Shown: positions 41,500 through 50,996, counted from the stretch's first letter. The stretch: 64,000 nucleotides of DNA from Gaoshiqia hydrogeniformans (GCF_049347105.1 NZ_CP186334.1:2790001-2854000), one strand, 5' to 3'. Made by a program: numbers and translations. The notes: generated by a model from the letters alone, not told the origin.

Positions 41500-42918
41500 T
41501 TAATATCGGTAGTGTTCCGGTTTGTAAGGTCCTTCCTGCGGAACGCCAAGATAATCAGCTTGTTCTTTGGAGAGCCGGGTCAGCTTTACGCCTAGTTGCT
41601 CCAGGTGTAAGCGGGCTACTTCTTCGTCCAGTTGTTTGGGTAAGCGGTAAACATCAACCGCGTAATTGTTTTTCCAAAGTTCAATTTGGGCCAGTGTTTG
41701 ATTGGTAAATGAGTTGCTCATGACAAAGGAGGGGTGGCCGGTGGCGCATCCCAAATTTACCAGTCGTCCTTCGGCTAATAAGAAAATGGCATGTCCGTCT
41801 TCATAAATATATTTATCAACCTGCGGTTTGATGTTGATTTTTTGAATTCCCGGCCAGCGTTCCAGGCGGGCAACCTGTATTTCATTATCAAAATGCCCGA
41901 TGTTGCATACAATGGCCTGGTCTTTCATGGCAGCCATGTGTTCGGCGGTAATGATATCTTTGTTGCCGGTGGTGGTGACATAAATGTTGCCTTCAGTCAA
42001 AGCTTCTTCCAGTGTTTTTACTTCAAAACCTTCCATTGCGGCCTGTAAAGCGCAAATCGGGTCAATTTCGGTGACAATAACCCGGGCCCCGTAACCGCGC
42101 ATGGAGCGGGCGCAGCCTTTCCCAACATCGCCATAGCCTGCAACAACAACCACTTTCCCGGCAATCATCACATCAGTTGCCCGTTTAATCCCGTCGGCCA
42201 GCGATTCGCGGCAGCCATACAGGTTGTCGAACTTCGATTTGGTTACCGAGTCGTTGACGTTGATGGCTGGGAAAAGCAGTTTGCCGTCCTCCATCATTTG
42301 GTAAAGACGATGAACGCCGGTGGTGGTTTCTTCGCTCACGCCTTTAATTTCGGGAACCGCCCGGGTCCAGCGTTGCGGCATTTCGGCCAGAATTTTTTTC
42401 AGGGCCTTGTTTAGTTCAATTTCATCAATTCCTTCAGCAGGCGCATCCAGTACGGTCGCATCCTTCTCGGCAGTGTAACCGCGGTGGATCATCATGGTGG
42501 CATCGCCGCCGTCGTCAACAATCAGGGTCGGGCCGAGGCCGTTGCCAAAATTCAGCGCCTGCTCGGTACACCACCAGTATTCTTCCAGGGTTTCACCTTT
42601 CCAGGCAAATACCGGGATTCCGGCAGCAGCAATGGCCGCCGCAGCGTGATCCTGCGTGCTGAAAATGTTACAGCTTGCCCAGCGCACTTCGGCGCCAAGT
42701 TCGACCAATGTTTCAATCAAAACGGCAGTTTGAATGGTCATATGGAGCGAGCCCATAATCCGGGCGCCTTTTAATGGCTTCTCCACAGAATATTTTTTGC
42801 GGATCGACATCAATCCGGGCATCTCTTTTTCGGCAATTTCAATTTCTTTTCTTCCAAAGCCGGCCAGCGACATGTCGGCAACTTTGTAGTCAATTTGTTT
42901 TTCTGTCATGATTGTCAT
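41500..42918 (-). CDS. ahcY: S-adenosylhomocysteine hydrolase
   Basis: Splits SAH to homocysteine and adenosine in the methyl cycle (about 470 aa). The NAD-binding motif is VVVAGYGDVGKGCA. GSLHMTIQTAVLIETL and NVNDSVTKSKFDNLYGCRES hold substrate residues, and the C-terminal KPEHYRY supplies the NAD-contacting Lys/Tyr. Two in-frame ATGs (42918, 42909) are possible. Its leader is too short for an SAH riboswitch. Confidence 0.97.
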   Translation of the reverse strand: MTIMTEKQIDYKVADMSLAGFGRKEIEIAEKEMPGLMSIRKKYSVEKPLKGARIMGSLHMTIQTAVLIETLVELGAEVRWASCNIFSTQDHAAAAIAAAGIPVFAWKGETLEEYWWCTEQALNFGNGLGPTLIVDDGGDATMMIHRGYTAEKDATVLDAPAEGIDEIELNKALKKILAEMPQRWTRAVPEIKGVSEETTTGVHRLYQMMEDGKLLFPAINVNDSVTKSKFDNLYGCRESLADGIKRATDVMIAGKVVVVAGYGDVGKGCARSMRGYGARVIVTEIDPICALQAAMEGFEVKTLEEALTEGNIYVTTTGNKDIITAEHMAAMKDQAIVCNIGHFDNEIQVARLERWPGIQKINIKPQVDKYIYEDGHAIFLLAEGRLVNLGCATGHPSFVMSNSFTNQTLAQIELWKNNYAVDVYRLPKQLDEEVARLHLEQLGVKLTRLSKEQADYLGVPQEGPYKPEHYRY

Positions 42919-42944
42919 GTTCTCTTCAATTTTTTTGAGTGGGG

Positions 42945-42952
42945 CAAAGATA
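42945..42952 (-). promoter_or_regulatory. Putative -7 box (TATCTTTG) for ahcY
   Basis: TATCTTTG on the minus strand, 26 bp upstream of the first ahcY ATG, is an exact TAnnTTTG match, the same octamer as at purH and at the helicase at 48618. Confidence 0.5.
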
Positions 42953-43029
42953 GCTATTCTCCCGCAATTATCGGGGATATTTGTTGGTTGCCTTCCTGGT
43001 TTTTAGTTGAACGTTAGCTTGTTGAAATA

Positions 43030-43983
43030 TTAAACCGACGGCTGTTTGAGTGATTTTTCCAAGATGCGCTGTACCGATTTTTTGTCTTTTTCGAGTTGAA
43101 GTTTTAATTCTTCAACGGAGGCAAATTTTTGTTCTTCGCGTACTTTCTGAATAAATTCAAGCTCAATTTGTTTTTTGTAAAGATTCCCGTCGAAATTCAG
43201 AATGTGTACCTCAATACTTCGCGAGTCCGCATTTTTATTCACGGTGGGGCGGGTGCCGATATTTAACATGCCCATGAATTTTTGAGCGCCCACATTCACA
43301 AAGACTGCGTAAACGCCAAAGCCCGGAATAATTTTATGGGGGTCGGATGCCTCAATGTTGGCCGTGGGGAACTGAAGTTTCCGGCCCAGTTTCTGGCCTT
43401 CCACCACGGTGCCGTGCAGCGTAAACGGGTAGCCGAGGTATTTGTTTGCCCTGCTGATGTTGCCTTGTTGCAGGGCATCCCTGATTTTTGTCGAGCTGAT
43501 GTTGATGTCGTCCATCAATAACACATCGAGCTTTTCGACCTGGAAGTTAAAAACCAGCGAGAGATTTTTCAGCATTTCGAATCCGCCTTCCCGGTTCTTC
43601 CCGAATTTATGGTCGTAACCTACAACCAAACTTTTGATTTTGAGCTTTTTTACTAAAATTTCGCGCACAAAATCGGTGTAACTCAGGTCTGAAAATTCTT
43701 TGGTGAACGGAAAAACAATCAGGTGTTCGATGCCGGCCTTTTCAAACAGGCGGATTTTTTCATCCAGGGTCGTCAGCAGACGGAGGTTGCCTTCGTCGGG
43801 GAACAACACCAGGCGCGGATGCGGGTAAAAGGTGAAAATTACCGATTCGCCTTTGTTTTGGCAGGCAATTTCTTTTAACCGTTCAATGATTTTAAAATGT
43901 CCGCGATGAACCCCGTCGAAGGAGCCGATGGTGAGTACCGGGTTCTGAACACGGAAATCATCAATATCATGGTAAATTTTCAT
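43030..43983 (-). CDS. ribF: Bifunctional riboflavin kinase / FAD synthetase RibF
   Basis: Makes FMN and FAD from riboflavin (317 aa). The N-terminal adenylyltransferase domain has TIGSFDGVHRGHFKII and the later NISSTKIRDALQQGN. The C-terminal kinase domain has LGYPFTLHGTVVEG, GRKLQFPTANIE and GVYAVFV. No FMN riboswitch precedes it. Confidence 0.96.
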   Translation of the reverse strand: MKIYHDIDDFRVQNPVLTIGSFDGVHRGHFKIIERLKEIACQNKGESVIFTFYPHPRLVLFPDEGNLRLLTTLDEKIRLFEKAGIEHLIVFPFTKEFSDLSYTDFVREILVKKLKIKSLVVGYDHKFGKNREGGFEMLKNLSLVFNFQVEKLDVLLMDDINISSTKIRDALQQGNISRANKYLGYPFTLHGTVVEGQKLGRKLQFPTANIEASDPHKIIPGFGVYAVFVNVGAQKFMGMLNIGTRPTVNKNADSRSIEVHILNFDGNLYKKQIELEFIQKVREEQKFASVEELKLQLEKDKKSVQRILEKSLKQPSV

Positions 43984-44005
43984 TCTTCCTGCGATTTTGG
44001 AGTGC

Positions 44006-44013
44006 CAAAAATA
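44006..44013 (-). promoter_or_regulatory. Putative -7 box (TATTTTTG) for ribF
   Basis: TATTTTTG on the minus strand, 22 bp before the ribF ATG, matches TAnnTTTG; implied leader about 16 nt. Confidence 0.45.
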
Positions 44014-44148
44014 CGATTTTTTAAGGCTCTGACAGTATACATAACCACTAAAACAAAATCGTGCTCTAAAAGATTAGGTGAAGTCGCCCGAATGCAGCGT
44101 AAATTATCTATTTTTACCCCTCGGTTCTAAAAAATAAAATTCTGAATT

Positions 44149-45297
44149 GTGAGAAAGTTTATTGTATATCTGCTTGTACTGGCAACAATTGCGGTTGCCT
44201 GTAATGATTCTTCCAGGTACCGGATTCATGGCCGGATCACCAACGCCGAGAAGAGGTATATTTATCTTGACGAGTTAAAAATTACCTCCACAGCAACAGT
44301 CGATTCGGTTTTGCTGGGAAAGGACGGGAAATTCGAGTTTAAAGGAAACATCCAGTATCCGACTTATTTTTTGCTTAGGCTGAGCGAGAAAAACTTCATC
44401 ACTCTGCTGGTCGACTCGGCCGAACAGATTGAAGTGAAAGGCGATGCTGCCAATTTTTCGCGGGAATACCAGCTTGAAGGATCGGAAGGTTCTGTCCTGG
44501 TCAAGGAGTTGACCAATCATTTAAGCCGGACAAAACACCGGTTGGATTCGATCCGTTCGTTGCAAATATCGTTTCGTAACGACCCGGATTATGCTTCAAA
44601 AAGGCAAAAGTGGGAAGAAGAATACAATAAGGTGCGCGAAGCACAGATTGCCTACTCGCAGGATTTTGTTAAAAATCATCCGTTTTCCATGGCCAACGTA
44701 CTGGCGCTTTACCAGAAATTTGACGACGATACCTATGTGATCCAGGATTTACAGTCGCTGAAGGTTGCTGCTTCTGCCTTGAATTCCTTCTTCCCGGAAT
44801 CGGAGCACGTAAAAGCCCTGTACGCCAACACGCTTAAATTGATGCAGGATGAGCGTAATGCCAGGGTCAGAAAATTCATTCAGGAAACCGGCGAAAACAG
44901 CCCGGATATCGTATTGCCCAACCCCGATGGGAAGGAAATTGCCCTCTCTTCGTTGAAGGGGAAATACGTGTTGTTGCACTTTTGGTCGGCAGCCGACCGC
45001 GGTTCACGGATTATGAACCCGGTGCTGGTTGAATTGTACCAGAAATACCGTTCCAAAGGATTTGAAATCTACCAGGTAAGCATTGATGAGAACCGCTACG
45101 AGTGGCTGGATGCAATTGATCAGGATGGATTGAAATGGATTAACGTGGGCGATATGGCAGGCAGCACAAGCGCTGTCATTACTTACAACATCAAGTCTGT
45201 TCCGTTCAATTATCTACTCGACCGCGAAGGGGCAATTGTTGCCAAAGACCTGAAGGGCGCCGGTCTGGACCGGATACTCGGCGAACGGCTGAAATAG
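44149..45297 (+). CDS. DUF4369/thioredoxin-fold lipoprotein without redox cysteines
   Basis: 382 aa, GTG start (no ATG is available before the lipobox). The signal peptide ends in TIAVAC (Cys18). An N-terminal DUF4369 domain (YRIHGRITNAEKRYIYLDEL) is followed by a helical linker and a C-terminal TlpA/AhpC-like domain. In the latter, the position of the CxxC reads HFWSAADRGSRIM, so both redox cysteines are absent; the cis-Pro loop (SVPFNYLLD) remains. It may be a binding or structural relative of TlpA-type reductases. Confidence 0.82.
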   Translation: MRKFIVYLLVLATIAVACNDSSRYRIHGRITNAEKRYIYLDELKITSTATVDSVLLGKDGKFEFKGNIQYPTYFLLRLSEKNFITLLVDSAEQIEVKGDAANFSREYQLEGSEGSVLVKELTNHLSRTKHRLDSIRSLQISFRNDPDYASKRQKWEEEYNKVREAQIAYSQDFVKNHPFSMANVLALYQKFDDDTYVIQDLQSLKVAASALNSFFPESEHVKALYANTLKLMQDERNARVRKFIQETGENSPDIVLPNPDGKEIALSSLKGKYVLLHFWSAADRGSRIMNPVLVELYQKYRSKGFEIYQVSIDENRYEWLDAIDQDGLKWINVGDMAGSTSAVITYNIKSVPFNYLLDREGAIVAKDLKGAGLDRILGERLK

Positions 45298-45357
45298 ACG
45301 ATTTTAATCATCCGGTTGTTTGCAACAAAAGTTGAATGGATAAAATCATATAAATGA

Positions 45358-45365
45358 TATCTTTG
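45358..45365 (+). promoter_or_regulatory. Putative -7 box (TATCTTTG) for lpxH
   Basis: TATCTTTG on the plus strand fits TAnnTTTG, with TTG at 45332-45334 as a possible upstream element (23 bp spacer). The leader to the TTG start at 45398 would be about 27 nt. Confidence 0.45.
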
Positions 45366-45397
45366 TCCGCAAATTTTTAGTTTCGGAATCACAAATT

Positions 45398-46150
45398 TTG
45401 ACCAGTCAGAAAAATAAAATATACTTCATCTCCGACGTTCATTTGGGAGCGCCGGCATTGACAAATAATCACGAACGGGAAAAACTGTTCGTCAGTTGGT
45501 TGGATGAAATCAGGAACGACGCATCGGCGCTTTTTCTGATGGGTGATATTTTTGATTACTGGTTTGAATACAAGAAGGTTGTGCCACGCGGATTCACCCG
45601 CGCCCTGGGAAAAATTGCAGAAATAGCCGATTCGGGGATTCCTGTTCATTTTTTTACCGGCAATCACGATATCTGGGTGTTCGATTACCTGCCAACCGAG
45701 TTGGGTGTACGGGTACATTACCACGAAATGCGGCTTACCTTATCCGGGAAAAAGTTTTTTCTGGCTCATGGCGATGGACTCGATCCGTATGATACCGGTT
45801 ATCATTTTCTGAAGAAAATATTTACAAACCGGTTTTTTCAATGGACTTTCTCTCACATCCATCCAAATTTGGGGATTGCCATTGCGCATGCTTGGTCGAA
45901 AAAGAGCCGGTTGACCAAAGGACTGGGCGAACCGTTTAAAGGAGAAGATAAAGAAGGGCTGTATGTTTTTGCTAAATCAACGCTCGAACAGGAAGAGGTT
46001 GACTATTTTATATTTGGCCATCGCCATTTGTTGCTTGATTTGCCCGTCGGGAAACACTCGCGTTATATCAATCTGGGAGATTGGATTCATCACTTTTCCT
46101 ACGGGGTATTTGACGGTGAAAAAGTTGAATTAAAAAGATACAATGGATAA
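45398..46150 (+). CDS. lpxH: UDP-2,3-diacylglucosamine diphosphatase LpxH
   Basis: Metallophosphoesterase (250 aa) of lipid A synthesis. All metal motifs are present: FISDVHLG, MGDIFDYWF, TGNHDIW, AHGDGLDP and FGHRH. The start is taken as TTG at 45398, since no ATG precedes the essential DVHLG motif. It is followed 29 bp later by a KAS III gene, so lipid A and acyl-chain steps are adjacent. Confidence 0.93.
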   Translation: MTSQKNKIYFISDVHLGAPALTNNHEREKLFVSWLDEIRNDASALFLMGDIFDYWFEYKKVVPRGFTRALGKIAEIADSGIPVHFFTGNHDIWVFDYLPTELGVRVHYHEMRLTLSGKKFFLAHGDGLDPYDTGYHFLKKIFTNRFFQWTFSHIHPNLGIAIAHAWSKKSRLTKGLGEPFKGEDKEGLYVFAKSTLEQEEVDYFIFGHRHLLLDLPVGKHSRYINLGDWIHHFSYGVFDGEKVELKRYNG

Positions 46151-46179
46151 CAGGCTGCAAGTCTGAATAATTGAATGCT

Positions 46180-47262
46180 ATGACAAAAAAAGTCTATACA
46201 AAAATTATTGGAACAGGGAGTTGTATTCCGCCACAAGTAATTAAAAACGAGTATTTTCTCGATTACAAATTTTATGATCCGGCCAGCCGGAAACCATTTG
46301 ACAAAAGCAATGAAGAAATTATTCAGAAGTTTCATGAAATTACCAACATTGAAGAACGGCGGTGGGTGGCTGATGATCAGGTGAATTCGGACATCGCCGC
46401 AATTGCTGTAGAAAATGCCTGCGAATCGGCCGGAATCGATATGGAATCGCTCGAATTCATCATCTTTGGTCATAACTTTGGCGATGTTTATCCCGGGAAC
46501 ACCTCGGTTGATACCCTTCCCGGACTGGCCAACCGGGTAAAAAAGAAACTGGATATCCGGAATCCGGCCTGTATCTGTCATGATGTGATTTCCGGTTGCC
46601 CGGGATGGACGCAGGGAATGATTGTTGCCGATGCGTATATCCGCAGCCAAACATTTAAGCGCGGGGTGGTTATTGGTTCCGACACCTTGTCGCGCATTTC
46701 CGATCCGCACGACCGGGATACCATGATTTTTTCCGACGGGGCCGGCGCGACGATTGTTGAAGCTGTTGAAAGCGAAACTCCGGTCGGGATCATTTCGCAC
46801 AGCAGCCGTTCCGATTGCAACCCGTACGTAAACTTGCTCATCTTCGGGCCATCGCTGAATCCCGATTACGATCAGACTGAATTGTTTATCCGGATGGCCG
46901 GGCACAAGTTGTATGTGTACGCGCTGAACTTCGTTCCGGGAGTGGTAAAAGAGAGTATTGAAAAAGCCGGCTTGCAGTTATCTGATATTAAAAAGGTTCT
47001 GATCCATCAGGCCAATGAAAAAATGGACGAAGCGATTCTAAAAGGGGTGTTCAAACTGTATAAAGAAAAGCACATTCCCGAAGGCATCATGCCCATGAGC
47101 ATCAACAAGCTTGGAAACTCGTCAACGGCAACTGTGCCAACCCTGCTTGACCTGATAGTGAAGGGTCAGATGGAAAACCAGGTGATCAATCGGGGAGATT
47201 ACATTATCCTCTGTTCGGTCGGCGCCGGGATGAATGTAAATTCCATTGTATACAAGTGGTAA
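46180..47262 (+). CDS. 3-oxoacyl-ACP synthase III family protein (FabH-like)
   Basis: Condensing enzyme (360 aa) that would start or extend acyl chains. The triad is visible: Cys140 in VISGCPGWTQGM, His in VLIHQANEKM, and Asn in KLGNSSTATVPTLL. It is about 40 residues longer than E. coli FabH, so it may be a specialised KAS III rather than the main initiating enzyme. The ATG at 46180 (MTKKVYTK) is preferred to a TTG three codons earlier. A strong terminator follows. Confidence 0.9.
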   Translation: MTKKVYTKIIGTGSCIPPQVIKNEYFLDYKFYDPASRKPFDKSNEEIIQKFHEITNIEERRWVADDQVNSDIAAIAVENACESAGIDMESLEFIIFGHNFGDVYPGNTSVDTLPGLANRVKKKLDIRNPACICHDVISGCPGWTQGMIVADAYIRSQTFKRGVVIGSDTLSRISDPHDRDTMIFSDGAGATIVEAVESETPVGIISHSSRSDCNPYVNLLIFGPSLNPDYDQTELFIRMAGHKLYVYALNFVPGVVKESIEKAGLQLSDIKKVLIHQANEKMDEAILKGVFKLYKEKHIPEGIMPMSINKLGNSSTATVPTLLDLIVKGQMENQVINRGDYIILCSVGAGMNVNSIVYKW

Positions 47263-47282
47263 GATAAAATACTTTGACTAAA

Positions 47283-47319
47283 AAAAAAGCTGTCCCCCAT
47301 GATTCGGGACAGCTTTTTT
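47283..47319. terminator. Bidirectional terminator between KAS III and RhlE-like genes
   Basis: A perfect 14-bp stem, from A6 GCTGTCCC to GGGACAGC T6, encloses a 9-base loop. The A and T runs lie inside the stem, so it can serve both converging genes. Confidence 0.9.
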
Positions 47320-47352
47320 ATTTCAGCTAAATTCGTTTAAACAGACGCTTTG

Positions 47353-48618
47353 TTAGCGCTGGCTCCGGAATTGTGGTTTATGTCTGTTGCCGTTTCTCCG
47401 GCCAGGTGCCGAATTTGAGAATCCGTTTCTTTGTTGCGGGTTTCGGTGATTCGTCGAATTTTTTGGCATGACTTCTTCTTCATCGTCGGGAAAAGGATGG
47501 TCGGTGATAACCGGAATCTGTTGATCAATCAGCCGTTGGATGTCGCGCAGGTATGGTCGTTCCTCTACCTCGCAAAACGACAGAGCCGTGCCGCCTGCGT
47601 TGGCTCTTCCGGTTCGTCCGATCCGGTGAACATAGGTTTCGGGGATATTCGGCAGGTCGTAATTGATTACCATCGATAGCTGTTCCACATCAATGCCGCG
47701 GGCGGCAATATCCGTGGCGACCAAAATACTCGTTTGGCCGCTTTTAAAATCGCCTAAAGCCCGTTGTCGAGCCCCCTGCGATTTATTGCCGTGAATGGCT
47801 GCCGATGTAATCCCTGCTTTCTCCAACGATTTGACAATCTTATCGGCCCCGTGTTTCGTGCGTGAAAAAATTAGCGCTGAATCAAACTTCTCGTTCCGGA
47901 TCAAATGCACCAATAGTTTCGACTTCCATTTCTTGCTCACGAAGAAAATGGATTGTTCTACTTTCTCAGCAGTGGTCTGTTCCGGGTTAATCACTACTTT
48001 CTCGGGATTTCCCAAAATTTTCTGCGACAACTCGACAATGGCCGGTGGCATGGTTGCCGAAAAGAAAAGCGACTGCCGGTCTTCAGGAAGCCGCGCAATC
48101 AGCTTTTTGATGTCGTGCACAAAACCCATGTCGAGCATCCGGTCGGCTTCGTCCAGTACAAAATGTTGAATGTCTTTCAGGGAGATAAAACCCTGATCCA
48201 TCAAATCCAGGAGCCGTCCCGGTGTGGCAATCAGAATATCAACACCGCGGCGGAGAGCCTGCGTTTGCGCTTCCTGTTTTACTCCGCCGAAAATCACGGT
48301 ATTGTTCAGGTCGGTATATTTTCCGTAGGTTGAAAAACTTTCGGCTATTTGTATGGCCAGTTCCCGGGTAGGGGTAACGACTAACGCCCGTATTTTACGT
48401 GGTTTTTTACTCTGCGGCCTGTTAAAATAAAGATTTTGCAGGATGGGGATCGCAAAAGCCGCGGTTTTTCCTGTGCCTGTTTGGGCCGAGCCGAGCAGGT
48501 CTTTTCCGTCAAGTAAAATTGGGATCGATTGTTCCTGTATCGGGGTTGGATTGGTGTAGCCCTCGTCTGCGAGAGCTTTCAGTATGGAATCTGTAATTCC
48601 TAATTCTTTAAAAGTCAT
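47353..48618 (-). CDS. DEAD-box RNA helicase (RhlE-like)
   Basis: RNA helicase (421 aa). Motifs: PIQEQSIPILL, SAQTGTGKTAAFA, PTRELA, VLDEADRMLD, SATMP, and HRIGRTGRA. A basic, Asn/Arg/Pro-rich tail (about residues 375-421) likely binds RNA. It is a paralogue, not a copy, of the helicase at 20551-21795; the tails differ entirely. Confidence 0.94.
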   Translation of the reverse strand: MTFKELGITDSILKALADEGYTNPTPIQEQSIPILLDGKDLLGSAQTGTGKTAAFAIPILQNLYFNRPQSKKPRKIRALVVTPTRELAIQIAESFSTYGKYTDLNNTVIFGGVKQEAQTQALRRGVDILIATPGRLLDLMDQGFISLKDIQHFVLDEADRMLDMGFVHDIKKLIARLPEDRQSLFFSATMPPAIVELSQKILGNPEKVVINPEQTTAEKVEQSIFFVSKKWKSKLLVHLIRNEKFDSALIFSRTKHGADKIVKSLEKAGITSAAIHGNKSQGARQRALGDFKSGQTSILVATDIAARGIDVEQLSMVINYDLPNIPETYVHRIGRTGRANAGGTALSFCEVEERPYLRDIQRLIDQQIPVITDHPFPDDEEEVMPKNSTNHRNPQQRNGFSNSAPGRRNGNRHKPQFRSQR

Positions 48619-48915
48619 GTAATCATTTAAGATGGCAAAGATAGCTGAATTGTTCGGATATTCCTTGTGTTAAGTCCGAATGGGCTTTTTTGTCCGGTAA
48701 ATTTTTGCGATTTGGATCGAGTTCACGGCTGTTCTTATTTGTGTTTTGCAAACTGAAAAGAGATCAAGTGGCTAATAATGAGTGATTCATATTTTTTGAT
48801 CCGGCTTTTTCCCGTATCGGTTTTTTTTGTTTAAGTGATTTGTTAAAAGATTAATAAGCGACCGGTTTTCCGGTGTGTTCTGCCGGAGCATGTTGCCCGA
48901 TTTTTAAGAGAAGAG
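48619..48915. other. Intergenic stretch of about 300 bp
   Basis: It holds the helicase -7 box (48636-48643), a small AAGTCC/GGGCTT hairpin followed by a T run on the plus strand (48672-48691) with no plus-strand gene before it, and an ACCGG-TTTT-CCGGT palindrome near ung. No coding frame or known RNA is seen. Confidence 0.5.
48636..48643 (-). promoter_or_regulatory. Putative -7 box (TATCTTTG) for the RhlE-like helicase
   Basis: TATCTTTG on the minus strand, 17 bp before the ATG at 48618, implies a leader of only about 10-12 nt. Confidence 0.48.
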
Positions 48916-49578
48916 CTACCAATTAATTGGTTTCAAGCCGTGCTGTAACAGGAACGCGTTGGTTCTGCTGAAATGTTTGTTGCCAAAAAAACCGCGACTG
49001 GCCGACAGGGGAGAGGGGTGCACCGAAGTCAGCACCAAGTGTTTGGTTTGGTTGATTAATTCACCTTTTCTGATCGCGTAACTGCCCCACAAAATGAACA
49101 CCACGTGTTCTTTTTTCTCATTGATTTTATGAATGACGGCATCGGTGAATTCTTCCCAGCCTTTTTTTTGGTGCGAGCCAGCCTGGTGGGCGCGTACGGT
49201 TAGCGTGGCATTTAAAAGCAATACGCCTTGTTGGGCCCAGTCAGTTAAATTGCCGCTCGACGGGATGGCTTTGCCCACATCGCTTTGCAGTTCTTTAAAG
49301 ATATTGCGCAGGCTGGGCGGAAACTCTATCCCGTCGTTTACCGAAAAACACAAACCATGCGCCTGTCCCGGTCCGTGATACGGGTCCTGACCAAGAATGA
49401 CCACTTTCAGCTGATCGAAGGAGCATTGGTCAAACGCGTTGAAAATGAGCCTGGCCGGAGGGAAAACCTGATGATTTCGGTATTCTTCGTGCACAAATTT
49501 GGTGAGGTTATCAAAATAGGGCTTTTCAAATTCACTAGTTAGCAGGTTTTTCCAACTGGCTTCAATTTTAACATCCAT
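48916..49578 (-). CDS. ung: Uracil-DNA glycosylase (family 1)
   Basis: Removes uracil from DNA (220 aa). The catalytic Asp is in LGQDPYHGPGQAHGLCFSV and the His in HPSPLSASRGF; GVLLLNATLTV is also conserved. The ATG at 49578 (MDVKIEAS) is chosen; the longer frame upstream contains the intergenic ETWNL repeat. Confidence 0.97.
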   Translation of the reverse strand: MDVKIEASWKNLLTSEFEKPYFDNLTKFVHEEYRNHQVFPPARLIFNAFDQCSFDQLKVVILGQDPYHGPGQAHGLCFSVNDGIEFPPSLRNIFKELQSDVGKAIPSSGNLTDWAQQGVLLLNATLTVRAHQAGSHQKKGWEEFTDAVIHKINEKKEHVVFILWGSYAIRKGELINQTKHLVLTSVHPSPLSASRGFFGNKHFSRTNAFLLQHGLKPINW

Positions 49579-49608
49579 AATGCAGTTTTTTTGATAAGCT
49601 AAAATAGT

Positions 49609-49641
49609 GTTTAAGTTCCATGTTTCAAATTCCAAATTTCA
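49609..49641. repeat. Degenerate TGGAA/TTGAAAC repeat between ung and rmuC
   Basis: On the minus strand this reads as short TGGAAT, TTGAAAC and TGGAAC units, related to the stretch before queF (27710-27750). Confidence 0.45.
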
Positions 49642-49682
49642 GCTTGTTTCTTTGTACTTTTAGCCATCAAATCGTTAAAAAC

Positions 49683-50996
49683 ATGGAATTAATTTATCTG
49701 CTTGCCGGACTGCTTGTTGGTTTTATCGTTGCTTTTTTGGTTTTTAAACTGAGATCGAAAAGCTCGGAGAATGAATCGTTGTCGGTTCGTACCGAATACG
49801 AAAAGAACAAGGCTCAGCTCGAAGAGCGGGTCCGTTATTTGCAGGATGATAAAGACCGTTTGACCGGCAGGTTGGAAAATGCCGAAACAGTTAATGAACA
49901 ACAGGCCCAGCGTTTGGCAAGAGCCGAAGTGGAATTTGCCAATCTGCGCGAAAAGCTGACCGTCCAAAAGCAGGAAACAGAAGATTTGCAAAAGAAATTT
50001 ACCACCGAGTTTGAAAACATCGCCCACAAAATTCTGAAACAGAATTCTCAGGAATTTACACAGGTCAATCAAAAAAACATCAGCGATATCCTGAATCCGT
50101 TACGCGAAAAAATCCAGCTTTTCGAAAAGAAGGTTGAAGATACTTATGAAAAAGGCTTGAAAGATCAAACCGACCTGAAGGCGGAGCTGAAAAAACTGCA
50201 CGATCTGAATCTGAAAATCAGCGATGAAGCGAATAACCTGACCAAAGCGCTGAAAGGTGATGTAAAAAAGCAGGGCAACTGGGGCGAGGTCATTCTCGAA
50301 CGCATTCTGGAGCGTTCGGGCCTTACCGAAGGACGCGAATACCAAAAGCAGTTCAGCACGACCGGTGATGACGGCTCGCGCCTGCAACCAGATGTGGTCA
50401 TTCATTTGCCCGAACAGAAACATATTATTATCGATTCGAAGGTTTCGCTGGTGGCTTACGAGCGCATGGTGAACGCAACAAGTGACGACGAACGGGCTAA
50501 ACAGGTGAAAGAACACCTGCAAAGCATTAAAAACCATATCAGGCTGCTCAGCGATAAACATTATCAACATGCAGCCGGCCTGAACAGCCCCGATTTTGTA
50601 TTGTTGTTTGTACCCATCGAGTCGTCGTTCAGCGTGGCCATTGAGGCCGACCAGGAATTATTCTCGTATGCCTGGGACAACAAAGTGGTGATTGTCAGTC
50701 CGTCCACCTTACTGGCCACGCTCCGTACTATTGCGTCCATCTGGCAACAGGAAAATCAAACCCGGAATGCCCTGGAAATTGCACGTCAGGGCGGGGCGCT
50801 TTACGATAAGTTCGTCGCGTTTATCGCCGATCTGGAAAAAATAGGCGGTAACCTCGATCAAACCCGCAAAAACTACGACCTGGCCATGAATAAACTGTAC
50901 GACGGTCGCGGCAACCTGATCCGCTCGGCCGAAAAGCTGCGCGAACTGGGCGCCAAAGCCAGTAAAGAACTTCCGCAAAAATACCTGGAGGAGTAA
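49683..50996 (+). CDS. rmuC: DNA recombination protein RmuC
   Basis: 437 aa. One N-terminal membrane helix (LIYLLAGLLVGFIVAFLVF) is followed by a long coiled coil (about 35-185) and the RmuC nuclease-like domain: GNWGEVILERILERSGL, QPDVVIHLPEQKHIIIDSKVSL, and FVPIESSF. Linked to limiting inversions and structural DNA change in E. coli. The ATG at 49683 (MELIYLL) starts the helix; 21 codons upstream are open but repeat-derived. Confidence 0.93.
   Translation: MELIYLLAGLLVGFIVAFLVFKLRSKSSENESLSVRTEYEKNKAQLEERVRYLQDDKDRLTGRLENAETVNEQQAQRLARAEVEFANLREKLTVQKQETEDLQKKFTTEFENIAHKILKQNSQEFTQVNQKNISDILNPLREKIQLFEKKVEDTYEKGLKDQTDLKAELKKLHDLNLKISDEANNLTKALKGDVKKQGNWGEVILERILERSGLTEGREYQKQFSTTGDDGSRLQPDVVIHLPEQKHIIIDSKVSLVAYERMVNATSDDERAKQVKEHLQSIKNHIRLLSDKHYQHAAGLNSPDFVLLFVPIESSFSVAIEADQELFSYAWDNKVVIVSPSTLLATLRTIASIWQQENQTRNALEIARQGGALYDKFVAFIADLEKIGGNLDQTRKNYDLAMNKLYDGRGNLIRSAEKLRELGAKASKELPQKYLEE

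Noticed and set aside
42919..43029. SAH or SAM riboswitch before ahcY
   Set aside because: The predicted leader is only about 20-30 nt and holds no pairing of the needed size.
43984..44148. FMN riboswitch before ribF
   Set aside because: The gap is 165 bp in total and shows none of the conserved FMN aptamer blocks; the promoter box lies 22 bp before the start.
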